51,246 bases of DNA, from positions 1 to 51,246 of the forward strand of contig JAAWJM010000013.1 of assembly GCA_022796855.1 (NCBI GenBank), read 5' to 3'. This DNA comes from Clostridia bacterium (GTDB lineage: Bacteria; Bacillota; Clostridia; TANB77; CAG-508). Shown one piece after another: positions 17,068-25,346 of this stretch. Both the position numbers and the translations under genes were made by a program. The notes beneath the pieces were generated by a model. The model had not been told where the DNA came from and made no database searches. It was given only the letters and a program-made list of their open reading frames with translations. Within the stretch, counting starts at the first letter, position 1; each line of letters starts with the position of its first letter.

Positions 17068-18999
17068 TTATTTTCCGTAGCTTTTAATTTCTTCTCTTAC
17101 ATTTTCCACAAATGTAGAAACTTTCACTGCTCCAATATCGCCCTCTTTTCTCGAACGAACACCCACCGTTTTTTCCTCCATTTCCTTTTGTCCTACTACT
17201 AACATATATGGTACCTTCTCCAACTGTGCTTCACGGATTTTATAACCTATTTTCTCATTTCGGTCATCTAATTCTACTCGAATTCCCTCTTTTTGTAATT
17301 GTTCACAAACAGCTTTTGCATATTCCATATGTGCATCTGTTATTGGTAATATCTTCACTTGTACTGGTGCAAGCCACATTGGAAATGCTCCTTTGGTTTC
17401 TTCAATTAAGAAAGACAAGAAACGGTCAAATGTACCAAGAATTGCCCTATGAATAACAACTGGTGTATGTTCTTTTCCATCTTCTCCTATATAGGAAAGT
17501 TCAAATCTTCTAGGTAGTAAAAAATCTAGTTGACAAGTCGAAATAGTAACATCATGTCCTAATGCTGTTTTTATTTGTACATCTAGTTTTGGTCCATAGA
17601 AAGCTGCTTCTCCTTGGGCTTCATAGAAATTAAGATTTGCTTCTTTTAAAATTTCACGTAGTTGCCCTTCTGCATTATCCCACATTTCGTCATCATCAAA
17701 ATATTTTTCTTTATCGTTTTTATCTCTTAACGATAAACGAAAAGCATATTCGTTAAAACCAAAATCTTGATATACAGAAAGAATTAAATCTACTACTCGT
17801 TTAAATTCCTCTTTAATTTGATCTGGTCTTACAAATAAATGCGCATCATTTTGGCACATTTGTCGAACTCTTTCTAATCCACAAACATTTCCACTTGCTT
17901 CATAACGAAAATCTGGTGCTAACTCACCAATACGAATTGGTAAATCACGGTATGAATGCATTTTATTTTTATAAATTAACATATGATGTGGACAATTCAT
18001 AGGACGTAATACCATTTCTTCATTTTCCATTTTCATAGTTGGAAACATGTCCTCTTTATAATGATCCCAATGTCCACTTGTTTTATATAATTCTACATTG
18101 GCAAGAGATGGTGTATATACATGGTTATACCCCATTTGTATTTCCTTATCTTGTATATATCGTTCTAAAATTCTTCTAACCGTTGCTCCTTTTGGTAGAT
18201 ACATTGGTAAACCAGAACCAACTAAACTATGTGTCATAAACAAATCTAATTCTTTTCCTAATTTTCGATGGTCTCTTTGTTTTGCTTCTTCTAGTAATTG
18301 CAAATATTCTTCTAAATTACTTGCTTTAGGGAAAGAAATTGCATAAATTCTTTGTAGCATTTTATTTTTTTCATTTCCTCTCCAATATGCACTAGAGGAA
18401 GTCAAAATTTTAATCGACTTTATCTTGCCTGTACTCATTACATGAGGTCCTGCACATAAATCTGTAAATTCTCCTTGTTGATAAAAAGAAATCTCTTCCC
18501 CTTCTGGTAAATCTTCAATTAATTCTACTTTATATGGTTCATTTTGTCCTTTCATAAAACGAATTGCTTCTTCTCTTGGCATGGAAAACTTTTCAATTTT
18601 TAAATCTTCTTTTATAATTTTCTTCATTTCTTCTTCAATACGTGTTTTATCTTCATCGGTAAACGGTGTTTCTACATCAAAATCATAGTAAAACCCATCA
18701 TCAATAGCAGGTCCAATAGCAAGTTTTACCTCTGGAAATAACCTTTTTACTGCTTGTGCCATAATGTGAGATGTCGTATGCCAATATGCTTTTTTACCAT
18801 TTAAATCACTATCAAAAGTCAAAATATTTACACTCGCATCTTCTTGTATCTTAAACCTTAAATCCCTTATTTCTCCATTTACCTCTGCTACAGTTGCCAC
18901 TCTTGCTAATCCTTCACTAATGTTTTTCGCAAGTTCTAACACAGAAATTCCTGCTTCTACTTCTTTTTTCGTGCCATCCTTTAATGTAATTGTAATCAT
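17068..18999 (-). CDS. thrS: Threonyl-tRNA synthetase
   Basis: 643 residues, full length. The start at 18999 is chosen over 19005 because GGAGG is then seven bases away. Domains in order: TGS (~1-60), the second additional editing domain with zinc-type motif HTTSHIMAQAVKRLF and CAGPHV, the class II catalytic core with RPMNCPHHM and FRYEASGNVCGLERVRQM, then HRAILGTFDRF, and a C-terminal anticodon-binding domain (VKILPITDAHMEYA). It charges tRNA-Thr. It is controlled by an upstream T-box leader and followed by its own hairpin. Confidence 0.97.
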   Translation of the reverse strand: MITITLKDGTKKEVEAGISVLELAKNISEGLARVATVAEVNGEIRDLRFKIQEDASVNILTFDSDLNGKKAYWHTTSHIMAQAVKRLFPEVKLAIGPAIDDGFYYDFDVETPFTDEDKTRIEEEMKKIIKEDLKIEKFSMPREEAIRFMKGQNEPYKVELIEDLPEGEEISFYQQGEFTDLCAGPHVMSTGKIKSIKILTSSSAYWRGNEKNKMLQRIYAISFPKASNLEEYLQLLEEAKQRDHRKLGKELDLFMTHSLVGSGLPMYLPKGATVRRILERYIQDKEIQMGYNHVYTPSLANVELYKTSGHWDHYKEDMFPTMKMENEEMVLRPMNCPHHMLIYKNKMHSYRDLPIRIGELAPDFRYEASGNVCGLERVRQMCQNDAHLFVRPDQIKEEFKRVVDLILSVYQDFGFNEYAFRLSLRDKNDKEKYFDDDEMWDNAEGQLREILKEANLNFYEAQGEAAFYGPKLDVQIKTALGHDVTISTCQLDFLLPRRFELSYIGEDGKEHTPVVIHRAILGTFDRFLSFLIEETKGAFPMWLAPVQVKILPITDAHMEYAKAVCEQLQKEGIRVELDDRNEKIGYKIREAQLEKVPYMLVVGQKEMEEKTVGVRSRKEGDIGAVKVSTFVENVREEIKSYGK

Positions 19000-19017
19000 A
19001 ACCATTCCTCCTTTTTA

Positions 19018-19258
19018 TACAAAAATACCCCTAGGTACTTTTGTTTTAATACCTAGGGGTGCATATTACACGGTTCCACCCTATGTTTTACTTCATTTTA
19101 AGATGATAACGGAATCACCGTCTAGTTTTTGCTAGAAACAATGAGGTAGTTTTTCAAAATCGTTTTCTTGTCATCGCTTTCAGCCTAAGGCAAATGACTC
19201 TCTAAAAGAAACCTTATTTTTACTTTTTCTCATTTTCGTTTTTCTTATCTACATTATT
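19018..19258 (-). ncRNA. T-box riboswitch leader of thrS
   Basis: The minus-strand leader contains AGGGTGGAACCGTG (19069-19082), the conserved T-box sequence that pairs with the uncharged tRNA acceptor end. A strong terminator hairpin directly follows (ACCCCTAGGTA/TACCTAGGGGT, 19026-19060, then a T run). The upstream stem I region includes an AACTACCTC segment in which ACC, a threonine codon, is a plausible specifier; I could not fold it fully. Low charging of tRNA-Thr should favour the antiterminator and raise thrS expression. Confidence 0.88.
19026..19060 (-). terminator. Intrinsic terminator of the thrS T-box
   Basis: An 11-bp stem, ACCCCTAGGTA with TACCTAGGGGT, has a 12-13 base loop and is followed by ATTTTTG on the minus strand. 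Its upstream arm is the part expected to be sequestered by the antiterminator form of the T-box. Confidence 0.85.
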
Positions 19259-19287
19259 ATCATATACTCTTTTTTAGCATTTGTCAA
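19259..19287 (-). promoter_or_regulatory. Promoter of the T-box/thrS transcript
   Basis: On the minus strand TTGACA (19287-19282), 17 bases, then TATGAT (19264-19259): a near-consensus vegetative promoter at the expected distance upstream of the T-box leader. Confidence 0.75.
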
Positions 19288-19315
19288 TCGATTTTATGGT
19301 AATTTTCAATTCTAT

Positions 19316-20965
19316 TTACTGTATTACATTTTCTATACTCGTAATGCTATTTGTTTCTACCGCATTTGGATCAATTTGTGTTAATCCATTTGCATCTTCT
19401 TGTGCTTGTGTTTCTTTTGCTACTTGCATTTGTTGTTCATAGATCTTCTTTAGCTGCACTTTTATTGAATTGATTAATTGAGCAATATTTTCTGGTGTAC
19501 GATTATTAAATACTGCATAATTGTTTTGGTTTAATTCCTGTAGTGCAACACTTTCTGCTGGTTTCGTATTTGCATTTATGCTTGTTTTAAAATAAGTCAC
19601 ATCAGAATCACTTATAATTGCAATAATATTATGATTCATTCCTCCTTGCATGCTATTTGGCTCTGTTTTATTTTGAAGAGATATTTTAATACGAGATTCT
19701 CCTATTTCACAACCAATAATTGCTATTACATTATTCTGGTTTCCAGATACTTGTTTTGCAATTTCGATACTTTTTATCGTAATTATTGTTGGTGGTTCTG
19801 GTTCTGGAGTTGGTCTTTCTAATCCACTTCCTTCAATAACTTGGTATCCATCTTCTGTAAAAGTAACTCCTGGTGTTACTTCTTCTGGATTTGAACCGCC
19901 TACTTCAAACTGATATTGAAGAGAAACCATTGTGCGAATTGAATCCTTTCCTCTTTCATAATCAAATACATATTTTTCTATATCATTTTTTGCAATCTTG
20001 GTTCTTACAATTTTTCCATTTGCTTCATATACCTCAATGGTAATTCCTGAAGCAAATTCTGCTGTTCGCAATTGTTCTACTCGATTTTGTATTGCTTGTT
20101 TGATTGTTTCTGTTGTAATATCAGTTTGTGAATCGATTAACATGATTTTTTGTAATAATAAATTAATGACTGTTTCGTTTTGCGCTATTTCATTTAATAT
20201 GGCAATCATCACATTTTTATATTCTTCTTGGTTTAAAGTAACCCCATAGCAATTTGCATTTATTTGTTTGGTATCAATTTCAATCTCTACTCCACGATTA
20301 TGATAGTACTTATCTTTTGAAATTTGTGTATTTGCAACTTTTACCAACAATTCTTGAATTTTTTCTTTCTGTTCTTGGCTTAACATCAATAACTCTATTA
20401 TTGATGTTCCTTCTAATCGATTTGGTATTTTAGATACATCTTCAATCCCTAGTTTTTTTGCTAATTGTTTTAAATTATTATTTTCTATTCCTAAAAAAAT
20501 GTTAAACACTGGTGCTGAAGTAATTGCATTGGTTCCATTCACAACATGTAGGTCACCATCGTGTACATATTGTGCTTTAAATAATTCTTTTGTTAAGTAT
20601 TTTATTTTTGCTTCACTCGTGTCTTTGTTATTCTCAGGGTCTGCATTTTTTGTATAAGCAATGCTAAAATTTCTAGGTGGTGTAGTTTGGTTTGCAATTT
20701 CTGGATTACTTGATACTAAATCGAAACTAATATCGGAATTTACTGTATATGGTGCACTTTTTAGTGCTCTTACTGTCTCGGCATTTGGGTCTTGCAAATA
20801 TTGTTCTAGTACCTCTATATTTTCAGCAAAATATTTAAAAAATAGTTCTTGGTCACTTTTTAGAAAATCAGTGGTTAAGTATACGACTAACCCAATTGCA
20901 ATGACCATTAAAATCATAGTAATACTTCCTACTATGATAAGTGTTTTTTTCTTGTTCTTTCCCAT
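19316..20965 (-). CDS. Membrane-anchored extracytoplasmic protein of unknown function
   Basis: About 549 residues from ATG 20965, preceded by AAAGGAGAAG. It has a short basic head, one transmembrane helix (TLIIVGSITMILMVIAIGLVVYL), then a large extracytoplasmic domain rich in Asn, Glu and Ile, with a proline-rich interruption around residue 390 (GLERPTPEPEPPT). No catalytic motif is recognised. The start lies in the stretch just after rlmB, so the two are likely co-transcribed. It may be a wall-associated sensor or structural protein. Confidence 0.6.
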   Translation of the reverse strand: MGKNKKKTLIIVGSITMILMVIAIGLVVYLTTDFLKSDQELFFKYFAENIEVLEQYLQDPNAETVRALKSAPYTVNSDISFDLVSSNPEIANQTTPPRNFSIAYTKNADPENNKDTSEAKIKYLTKELFKAQYVHDGDLHVVNGTNAITSAPVFNIFLGIENNNLKQLAKKLGIEDVSKIPNRLEGTSIIELLMLSQEQKEKIQELLVKVANTQISKDKYYHNRGVEIEIDTKQINANCYGVTLNQEEYKNVMIAILNEIAQNETVINLLLQKIMLIDSQTDITTETIKQAIQNRVEQLRTAEFASGITIEVYEANGKIVRTKIAKNDIEKYVFDYERGKDSIRTMVSLQYQFEVGGSNPEEVTPGVTFTEDGYQVIEGSGLERPTPEPEPPTIITIKSIEIAKQVSGNQNNVIAIIGCEIGESRIKISLQNKTEPNSMQGGMNHNIIAIISDSDVTYFKTSINANTKPAESVALQELNQNNYAVFNNRTPENIAQLINSIKVQLKKIYEQQMQVAKETQAQEDANGLTQIDPNAVETNSITSIENVIQ

Positions 20966-20978
20966 AATTTCTTCTCCT

Positions 20979-21746
20979 TTACTTTCCCATTTTTTGGACT
21001 CTTGCTTCATACATCACAATTCCTGCTGAAACAGAGGCATTCAGCGAAGTTATTTTTCCTAGCATTGGAATTTTTGTTAAGAAATCACAATTTTCTTTTG
21101 TTAATCTACTCATTCCATTTCCTTCGCTTCCAATGACAATGGCAATTGGTCCTGTCAAATCTTGACGATAGTAATATTCCTCTGCCTCCATATCTGTCCC
21201 ACAAATCCATATGCCTTCTTCTTTCAAAATATGCATAGTTTCCACAAGATTATTGACTCTTGCAATTTTCATATGCTCTACTGCACCTGCTGAAACCTTT
21301 GCAACAGTACTATTGACGGATGCTGCTCGTCTTTTTGGAATAATAATGCCATGTACTCCCGCAGTTTCAGCAGTTCGAATAATAGAACCTAAATTATGTG
21401 GATCTTCAATTCCGTCAAGCAAGATAATAAATGGGTCTTCATTTTTTTCTTTTGCCACTGCTATTATATCATAAACTTCACAATAGTCAAATGGGGGAAT
21501 AATTGCAATAATTCCTTGTGCATTCGGCGTTTGGCACATTCCTCTAAATTTTTTCTTATCAATTTCCGTAATTAAAATTTTTCTTTCCTTTGCTTTTGCT
21601 AATATTTTATTAATAGACCCTTGTTTTTCTCCTTTTTCAACATAAATCTTATTAATATCTTTTCCAGACTCCAATAACTCTAAAACCGCATTTCTACCCT
21701 CTACTTGGTCTTGGTATGGTTCTTTTCCGCCTTTATCCTCTTTCAT
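20979..21746 (-). CDS. rlmB: 23S rRNA (guanosine-2'-O-)-methyltransferase, TrmH/RlmB family
   Basis: 255 residues. An N-terminal substrate-binding domain (EGRNAVLELLESG) is followed by a SPOUT knot domain with the three family motifs: DPHNLGSIIRTAE, IAIVIGSEGNGM and SLNASVSAGIVMYEA. It methylates a ribose in 23S rRNA or tRNA using SAM. It follows the HAD phosphatase by two bases, so the genes are one operon. The exact target base cannot be assigned from sequence. Confidence 0.9.
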   Translation of the reverse strand: MKEDKGGKEPYQDQVEGRNAVLELLESGKDINKIYVEKGEKQGSINKILAKAKERKILITEIDKKKFRGMCQTPNAQGIIAIIPPFDYCEVYDIIAVAKEKNEDPFIILLDGIEDPHNLGSIIRTAETAGVHGIIIPKRRAASVNSTVAKVSAGAVEHMKIARVNNLVETMHILKEEGIWICGTDMEAEEYYYRQDLTGPIAIVIGSEGNGMSRLTKENCDFLTKIPMLGKITSLNASVSAGIVMYEARVQKMGK

Positions 21747-21748
21747 CT

Positions 21749-22585
21749 TTAACCTTCTCCTTTATAGAATATATACTCTAGTGCTTTTGCTACTCCATTA
21801 TTGTTGTTTGTATCTGTTATATAATCTGCCTTTGATTTTACATACTCGTTTGCATTTCCCATTACAACTTTATACCCTGCAATTTCAAACATTGGTATAT
21901 CGTTTCCACCGTCCCCAATAGCAATTACTTCTTCCTTATTTATTTTTAAATAGTCAATAAGAATTTTTATCGCATTTGCTTTTGTAGCACCTTTTTTCAT
22001 GACATCGATATATTTACAAGTAAATGTTTTCCCATTATTAGTATGTGTAAAATCGCATATTTCAGTAGTATTTAATGTATCTACCTTGTTTTCTATTTCA
22101 TTTTTAAGTATTTTTAAGTTTTCTTCTTTTCCCATAGGTGTAATTAATGCAATATTTGAAATTTTATTATTTAAAACATAATCTTTCAAATTTTCTGCAT
22201 AAGTAATATTTTGTACTTCTGCTGCTAACTTATCTTCTATTACAGGTCCTTGCCATGTTTGTATTAATCCTATTAAATTATATTTTTTATACGTATCTAT
22301 TGTTGTTAGTACTTCTTCTTGTGTTAAATATTTTTTTACTATATATTCATCTTTTACATTATTTTTAATAACTGCACCATTGGAAGCAATTATATATTGA
22401 TTAATTCCCTCTCCAATAATATCCGTAATATAGGTTATATCATTAATATTTTTTCCTGTTGTAATTACAAAAATAACATTCTTTTCTTTATGTATTTTGT
22501 TAATCATTTCAACATTTTCTTTTGACACATTTTTATGATCATCTAACAATGTTCCATCTAAATCTACCATTACTATTTTATACAT
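21749..22585 (-). CDS. HAD superfamily (Cof-type) phosphatase
   Basis: 278 residues with the Cof/IIB HAD layout: motif I VMVDLDGTLLDD with the nucleophilic Asp, motif II VITTGKN, a cap domain, a Lys in KGATKANAI, and motif IV AIGDGGNDIPMFEIAGYKVVM. It is likely a sugar-phosphate or flavin/pyridoxal phosphate phosphatase; the substrate is not predictable. It heads the operon with rlmB. Confidence 0.88.
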   Translation of the reverse strand: MYKIVMVDLDGTLLDDHKNVSKENVEMINKIHKEKNVIFVITTGKNINDITYITDIIGEGINQYIIASNGAVIKNNVKDEYIVKKYLTQEEVLTTIDTYKKYNLIGLIQTWQGPVIEDKLAAEVQNITYAENLKDYVLNNKISNIALITPMGKEENLKILKNEIENKVDTLNTTEICDFTHTNNGKTFTCKYIDVMKKGATKANAIKILIDYLKINKEEVIAIGDGGNDIPMFEIAGYKVVMGNANEYVKSKADYITDTNNNNGVAKALEYIFYKGEG

Positions 22586-22619
22586 ATTTTTTCCCTTCTT
22601 AAAAAATTACTTTTTCAAC

Positions 22620-22649
22620 TTGACAATGTGATTGTTCTCTTGTTATAAT
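22620..22649 (+). promoter_or_regulatory. Consensus promoter of the small orphan gene
   Basis: TTGACA (22620-22625), 18 bases, TATAAT (22644-22649): both boxes match consensus. It drives the rightward gene starting at 22705. Confidence 0.8.
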
Positions 22650-22704
22650 TCAAATATTAAATTATCTTTTTTCATTTTCAAATTTGCTTAAGGAGGATTA
22701 CACT

Positions 22705-22992
22705 ATGGAGTTTATGAAAATGTTTTTGAAAAAATGGTGGAGAAAGAAATACAACTATTTTAAAGGGAAAGCTGATTTCTATTATGCTCGGTACCAAGAA
22801 GAAGAAAAAAAGGAAACGACTTTCTCTTCTACCACATATGTTATTGACGGTAAAGAAGAAACTATTACTGATTATACCGAGCATGTCCCTTTCTTTTTAA
22901 CCGCTAACGAGAAAACCTTAAAAAGTTTATACTATGACAATTATTTGTCTTTTTCTCGTAAGGCAACCAAGTACCACAATCTCTACTGTTAG
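22705..22992 (+). CDS. Small orphan protein; contains a zero-frame CGG
   Basis: 95 residues from ATG 22705, with AAGGAGGA upstream and a consensus promoter. It is basic and aromatic at the N-terminus (FLKKWWRKKYNYFKG), without a recognised family. Codon 29 is CGG (22789-22791). Read as a triplet the frame continues in protein-like sequence to 22992. Read as a CGGT quadruplet it would end at 22900 after a Lys-rich tail. It is therefore one of two exceptions to the rule that CGG marks a shift in this window. Which product is made is open. Confidence 0.6.
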   Translation: MEFMKMFLKKWWRKKYNYFKGKADFYYARYQEEEKKETTFSSTTYVIDGKEETITDYTEHVPFFLTANEKTLKSLYYDNYLSFSRKATKYHNLYC

Positions 22993-23012
22993 GTTCCCAA
23001 AATCGGGAACCT
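22991..23012 (+). terminator. Hairpin between convergent orphan gene and lepA
   Basis: AGGTTCCC and GGGAACCT form a perfect 8-bp stem with a 6-base loop, starting within the last codon of the rightward gene and followed by TTATTTATTT. It can serve both convergent genes. Confidence 0.65.
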
Positions 23013-23030
23013 TATTTATTTGCAAATAGT

Positions 23031-24843
23031 TTATTCCTCGTCTAATTTTAACACTGATAAAAACGCTTCTTGTGGAATGTCTACGTTTCCAATTTGTCTC
23101 ATTTTCTTTTTTCCTTTTTTCTGCTTTTCTAATAGTTTTTTCTTTCTTGTGATGTCTCCACCATAGCATTTAGCAAGTACGTCTTTTCTCATGGCTGAAA
23201 TGGTTTCTCTAGCAATAATTTGTCCTCCAATGACTGCTTGAATGGGAATAGCAAATAGTTGTCTTGGAATAACAGTTTTTAATTTTTCTACCATTTTTTT
23301 ACCTCTTGTATAACTTGAATCTTTATGTACTATAAAAGATAGTGCGTCAACCCCTTCTCCATTTACTCGAATATCAAGTTTGACAAGTTCTGCTCTTTTG
23401 TATTCTTTGAATTCATAATCAAAAGATGCATATCCTTTTGTTTTGGATTTTAGTTGGTCAAAGAAATCGTAGATAATTTCATTTAATGGTAACTCATAAA
23501 TTAAGGTAACTCTTGTGGTATCTAAATATTTCATATCGACATAGATACCTCTTCTATTTTGACATATTTCCATGATGTTCCCCACATATTCTTTTGGTGT
23601 TAAAATTTCTGCTTTTACAATTGGCTCTTCCATATAGCTAATTTCTTGTGGTGGTGGTAAATCGGCTGGATTATATAATTCTTCCATAGTACCATCAGTT
23701 TGATAAACCTTATAAATAACCGATGGTGAGGTCGTAATTAAGCTTAAGTCAAACTCTCTATCTAGTCTTTCTTCTATAATTTCTAAATGAAGTAAGCCTA
23801 AAAATCCACAACGAAAACCAAACCCAAGTGCTGTGGAAGTTTCTGGTTCATATTGAAGGGCTGCATCATTTAATTTTAACTTTTCTAATGCTATTTTTAA
23901 ATTTTCGTAATCGCTTCCATCTACTGGATATAACCCGCAATATACCATTGGGTTTACTTTCTTATAGCCCTTTAGTGCTTCTTTTGCTGGTTTGTTATTT
24001 AAAGTAATGGTATCTCCTACATGAATATCGGATAAATTTTTAATACTTGCTGCCATATAACCGAACTTCTCCAGCTAATAACTCACGACTTGGCACATAG
24101 CTTCCTGGTTCAAAATATCCTACTTCTGTTACCGTAAATACCTTACCTGTTGCCATTAATCTTATTTCATCTCCTACTTTTACCCTGCCATCAACAACAC
24201 GTACATAGGCAATTGCTCCTTTGTAATTATCGTAAAAGGAATCGAAAATAAGACACTTTAATTCTGCATCTTCATCTCCTGAAGGTGCCGGAATATCGGT
24301 TACAATTCTTTGTAATACTTCTTCTACATTTAATCCAGATTTTGCAGAAATACAAGGGGCCTCCATAGCAGGAATTCCAATAATATCCTCTATTTCTTGT
24401 TTTACTTCCTCTGGTCTTGCATTTGGCAAGTCAATTTTATTAATCACTGGCAAGATTTCCAAATTATTATCCAATGCTAAATATACATTAGCAAGTGTTT
24501 GTGCCTCCACCCCTTGGCTAGAATCCACAACTAAAATAGCTCCATCACATGCCGCAAGACTCCTAGAAACTTCATAATTAAAATCCACATGTCCCGGAGT
24601 ATCAATTAAATTAAACGTATACTCTTGTCCATCTTTTGCCCTATATGCCATTCGGACTGCCTGTGACTTAATCGTAATTCCTCTCTCTTTTTCTAGTTCC
24701 ATATTATCTAACACTTGGCTTTCCATTTCACGCTCTGAAAGTACTCCTGTCATTTCAATTAAACGATCTGCTAATGTTGATTTTCCATGATCTATATGGG
24801 CAATAATACTAAAATTTCGTATTTTACTTTGTCTATCACTCAT
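23031..24843 (-). CDS. lepA: Elongation factor 4 (LepA), with +1 CGGT site
   Basis: About 603 residues after one +1 shift, the normal length. The GTPase domain has [14 protein letters not shown], the G2 Thr in [16 protein letters not shown] and NKIDLP. The zero frame reads GAA GTT CGG TTA and ends 6 codons later. Taking CGGT (24060-24063) as Gly gives [17 protein letters not shown], the conserved domain II sequence. The LepA-specific C-terminal domain follows ([20 protein letters not shown] and [20 protein letters not shown]). LepA acts on ribosomal translocation or assembly. No RNA-level slippery motif is needed beyond CGG. Confidence 0.92.
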
Positions 24844-24958
24844 AATACTATTTTTCCTCCATTTTTAATTGATAACTATATCTAATCCTATTATTTTTAC
24901 CGCTTCCTCCTTAATATCGGTATTTTATCATAATATTTGAAAAAGCACAATTATTTTC

Positions 24959-24987
24959 TTGTATGATTTGTTATTATATGATAAAAT
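24959..24987 (+). promoter_or_regulatory. Promoter-like element before the 86-residue orphan
   Basis: TTGTAT (24959-24964), 17 bases, TAAAAT (24982-24987), about 50 bases upstream of the ATG at 25038. Confidence 0.5.
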
Positions 24988-25037
24988 ATAAAATGAAAAG
25001 CTACTAGCTTATAATAAAATGTAGGAGGTTTTATACC

Positions 25038-25298
25038 ATGTGTGAAAACACACTTTGTTTTGATTGTGCAAACAATTCTATTTATGATGGCAAATCAAAT
25101 GTACTTATGGCAGAATTTGTAAACAATCATAGAAATGAGCGGGAATTTTATATTCAGGTAAATGGTATTTCGCATGAAGTTGCCATTCAATTCGCTCTTC
25201 TTTATTCTCACGGTCGTCAAATTATATCTTATCCAATTAAGAATAATAGCAAAGAAATCGTTGGTTGGAATTTACGATTTGTAGACTATTCTGCTTAA
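25038..25298 (+). CDS. Small orphan protein; contains a zero-frame CGG
   Basis: 86 residues, with TAGGAGG upstream and a strong terminator directly after. The N-terminal CENTLCFDCANN has cysteines that might bind metal; the rest is a compact alpha/beta sequence (YIQVNGISHEVAIQFALLYS). Codon 35 is CGG in GAG CGG GAA (25140-25142). The triplet reading continues to 25298, while a CGGG quadruplet reading would stop at 25161 after 40 residues. This is the second exception to the CGG-shift pattern. Family unknown. Confidence 0.6.
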   Translation: MCENTLCFDCANNSIYDGKSNVLMAEFVNNHRNEREFYIQVNGISHEVAIQFALLYSHGRQIISYPIKNNSKEIVGWNLRFVDYSA

Positions 25299-25300
25299 CA

Positions 25301-25338
25301 ATAAAAGCTTCAATCTTCTTAATGATTGAAGCTTTTAT
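25301..25338. terminator. Bidirectional terminator between orphan gene and uvrB
   Basis: ATAAAAGCTTCAATC and GATTGAAGCTTTTAT form a perfect 15-bp stem with an 8-base loop, with A and T tracts on both sides. It serves both convergent transcripts. Confidence 0.85.
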
Positions 25339-25346
25339 CATTTTAT

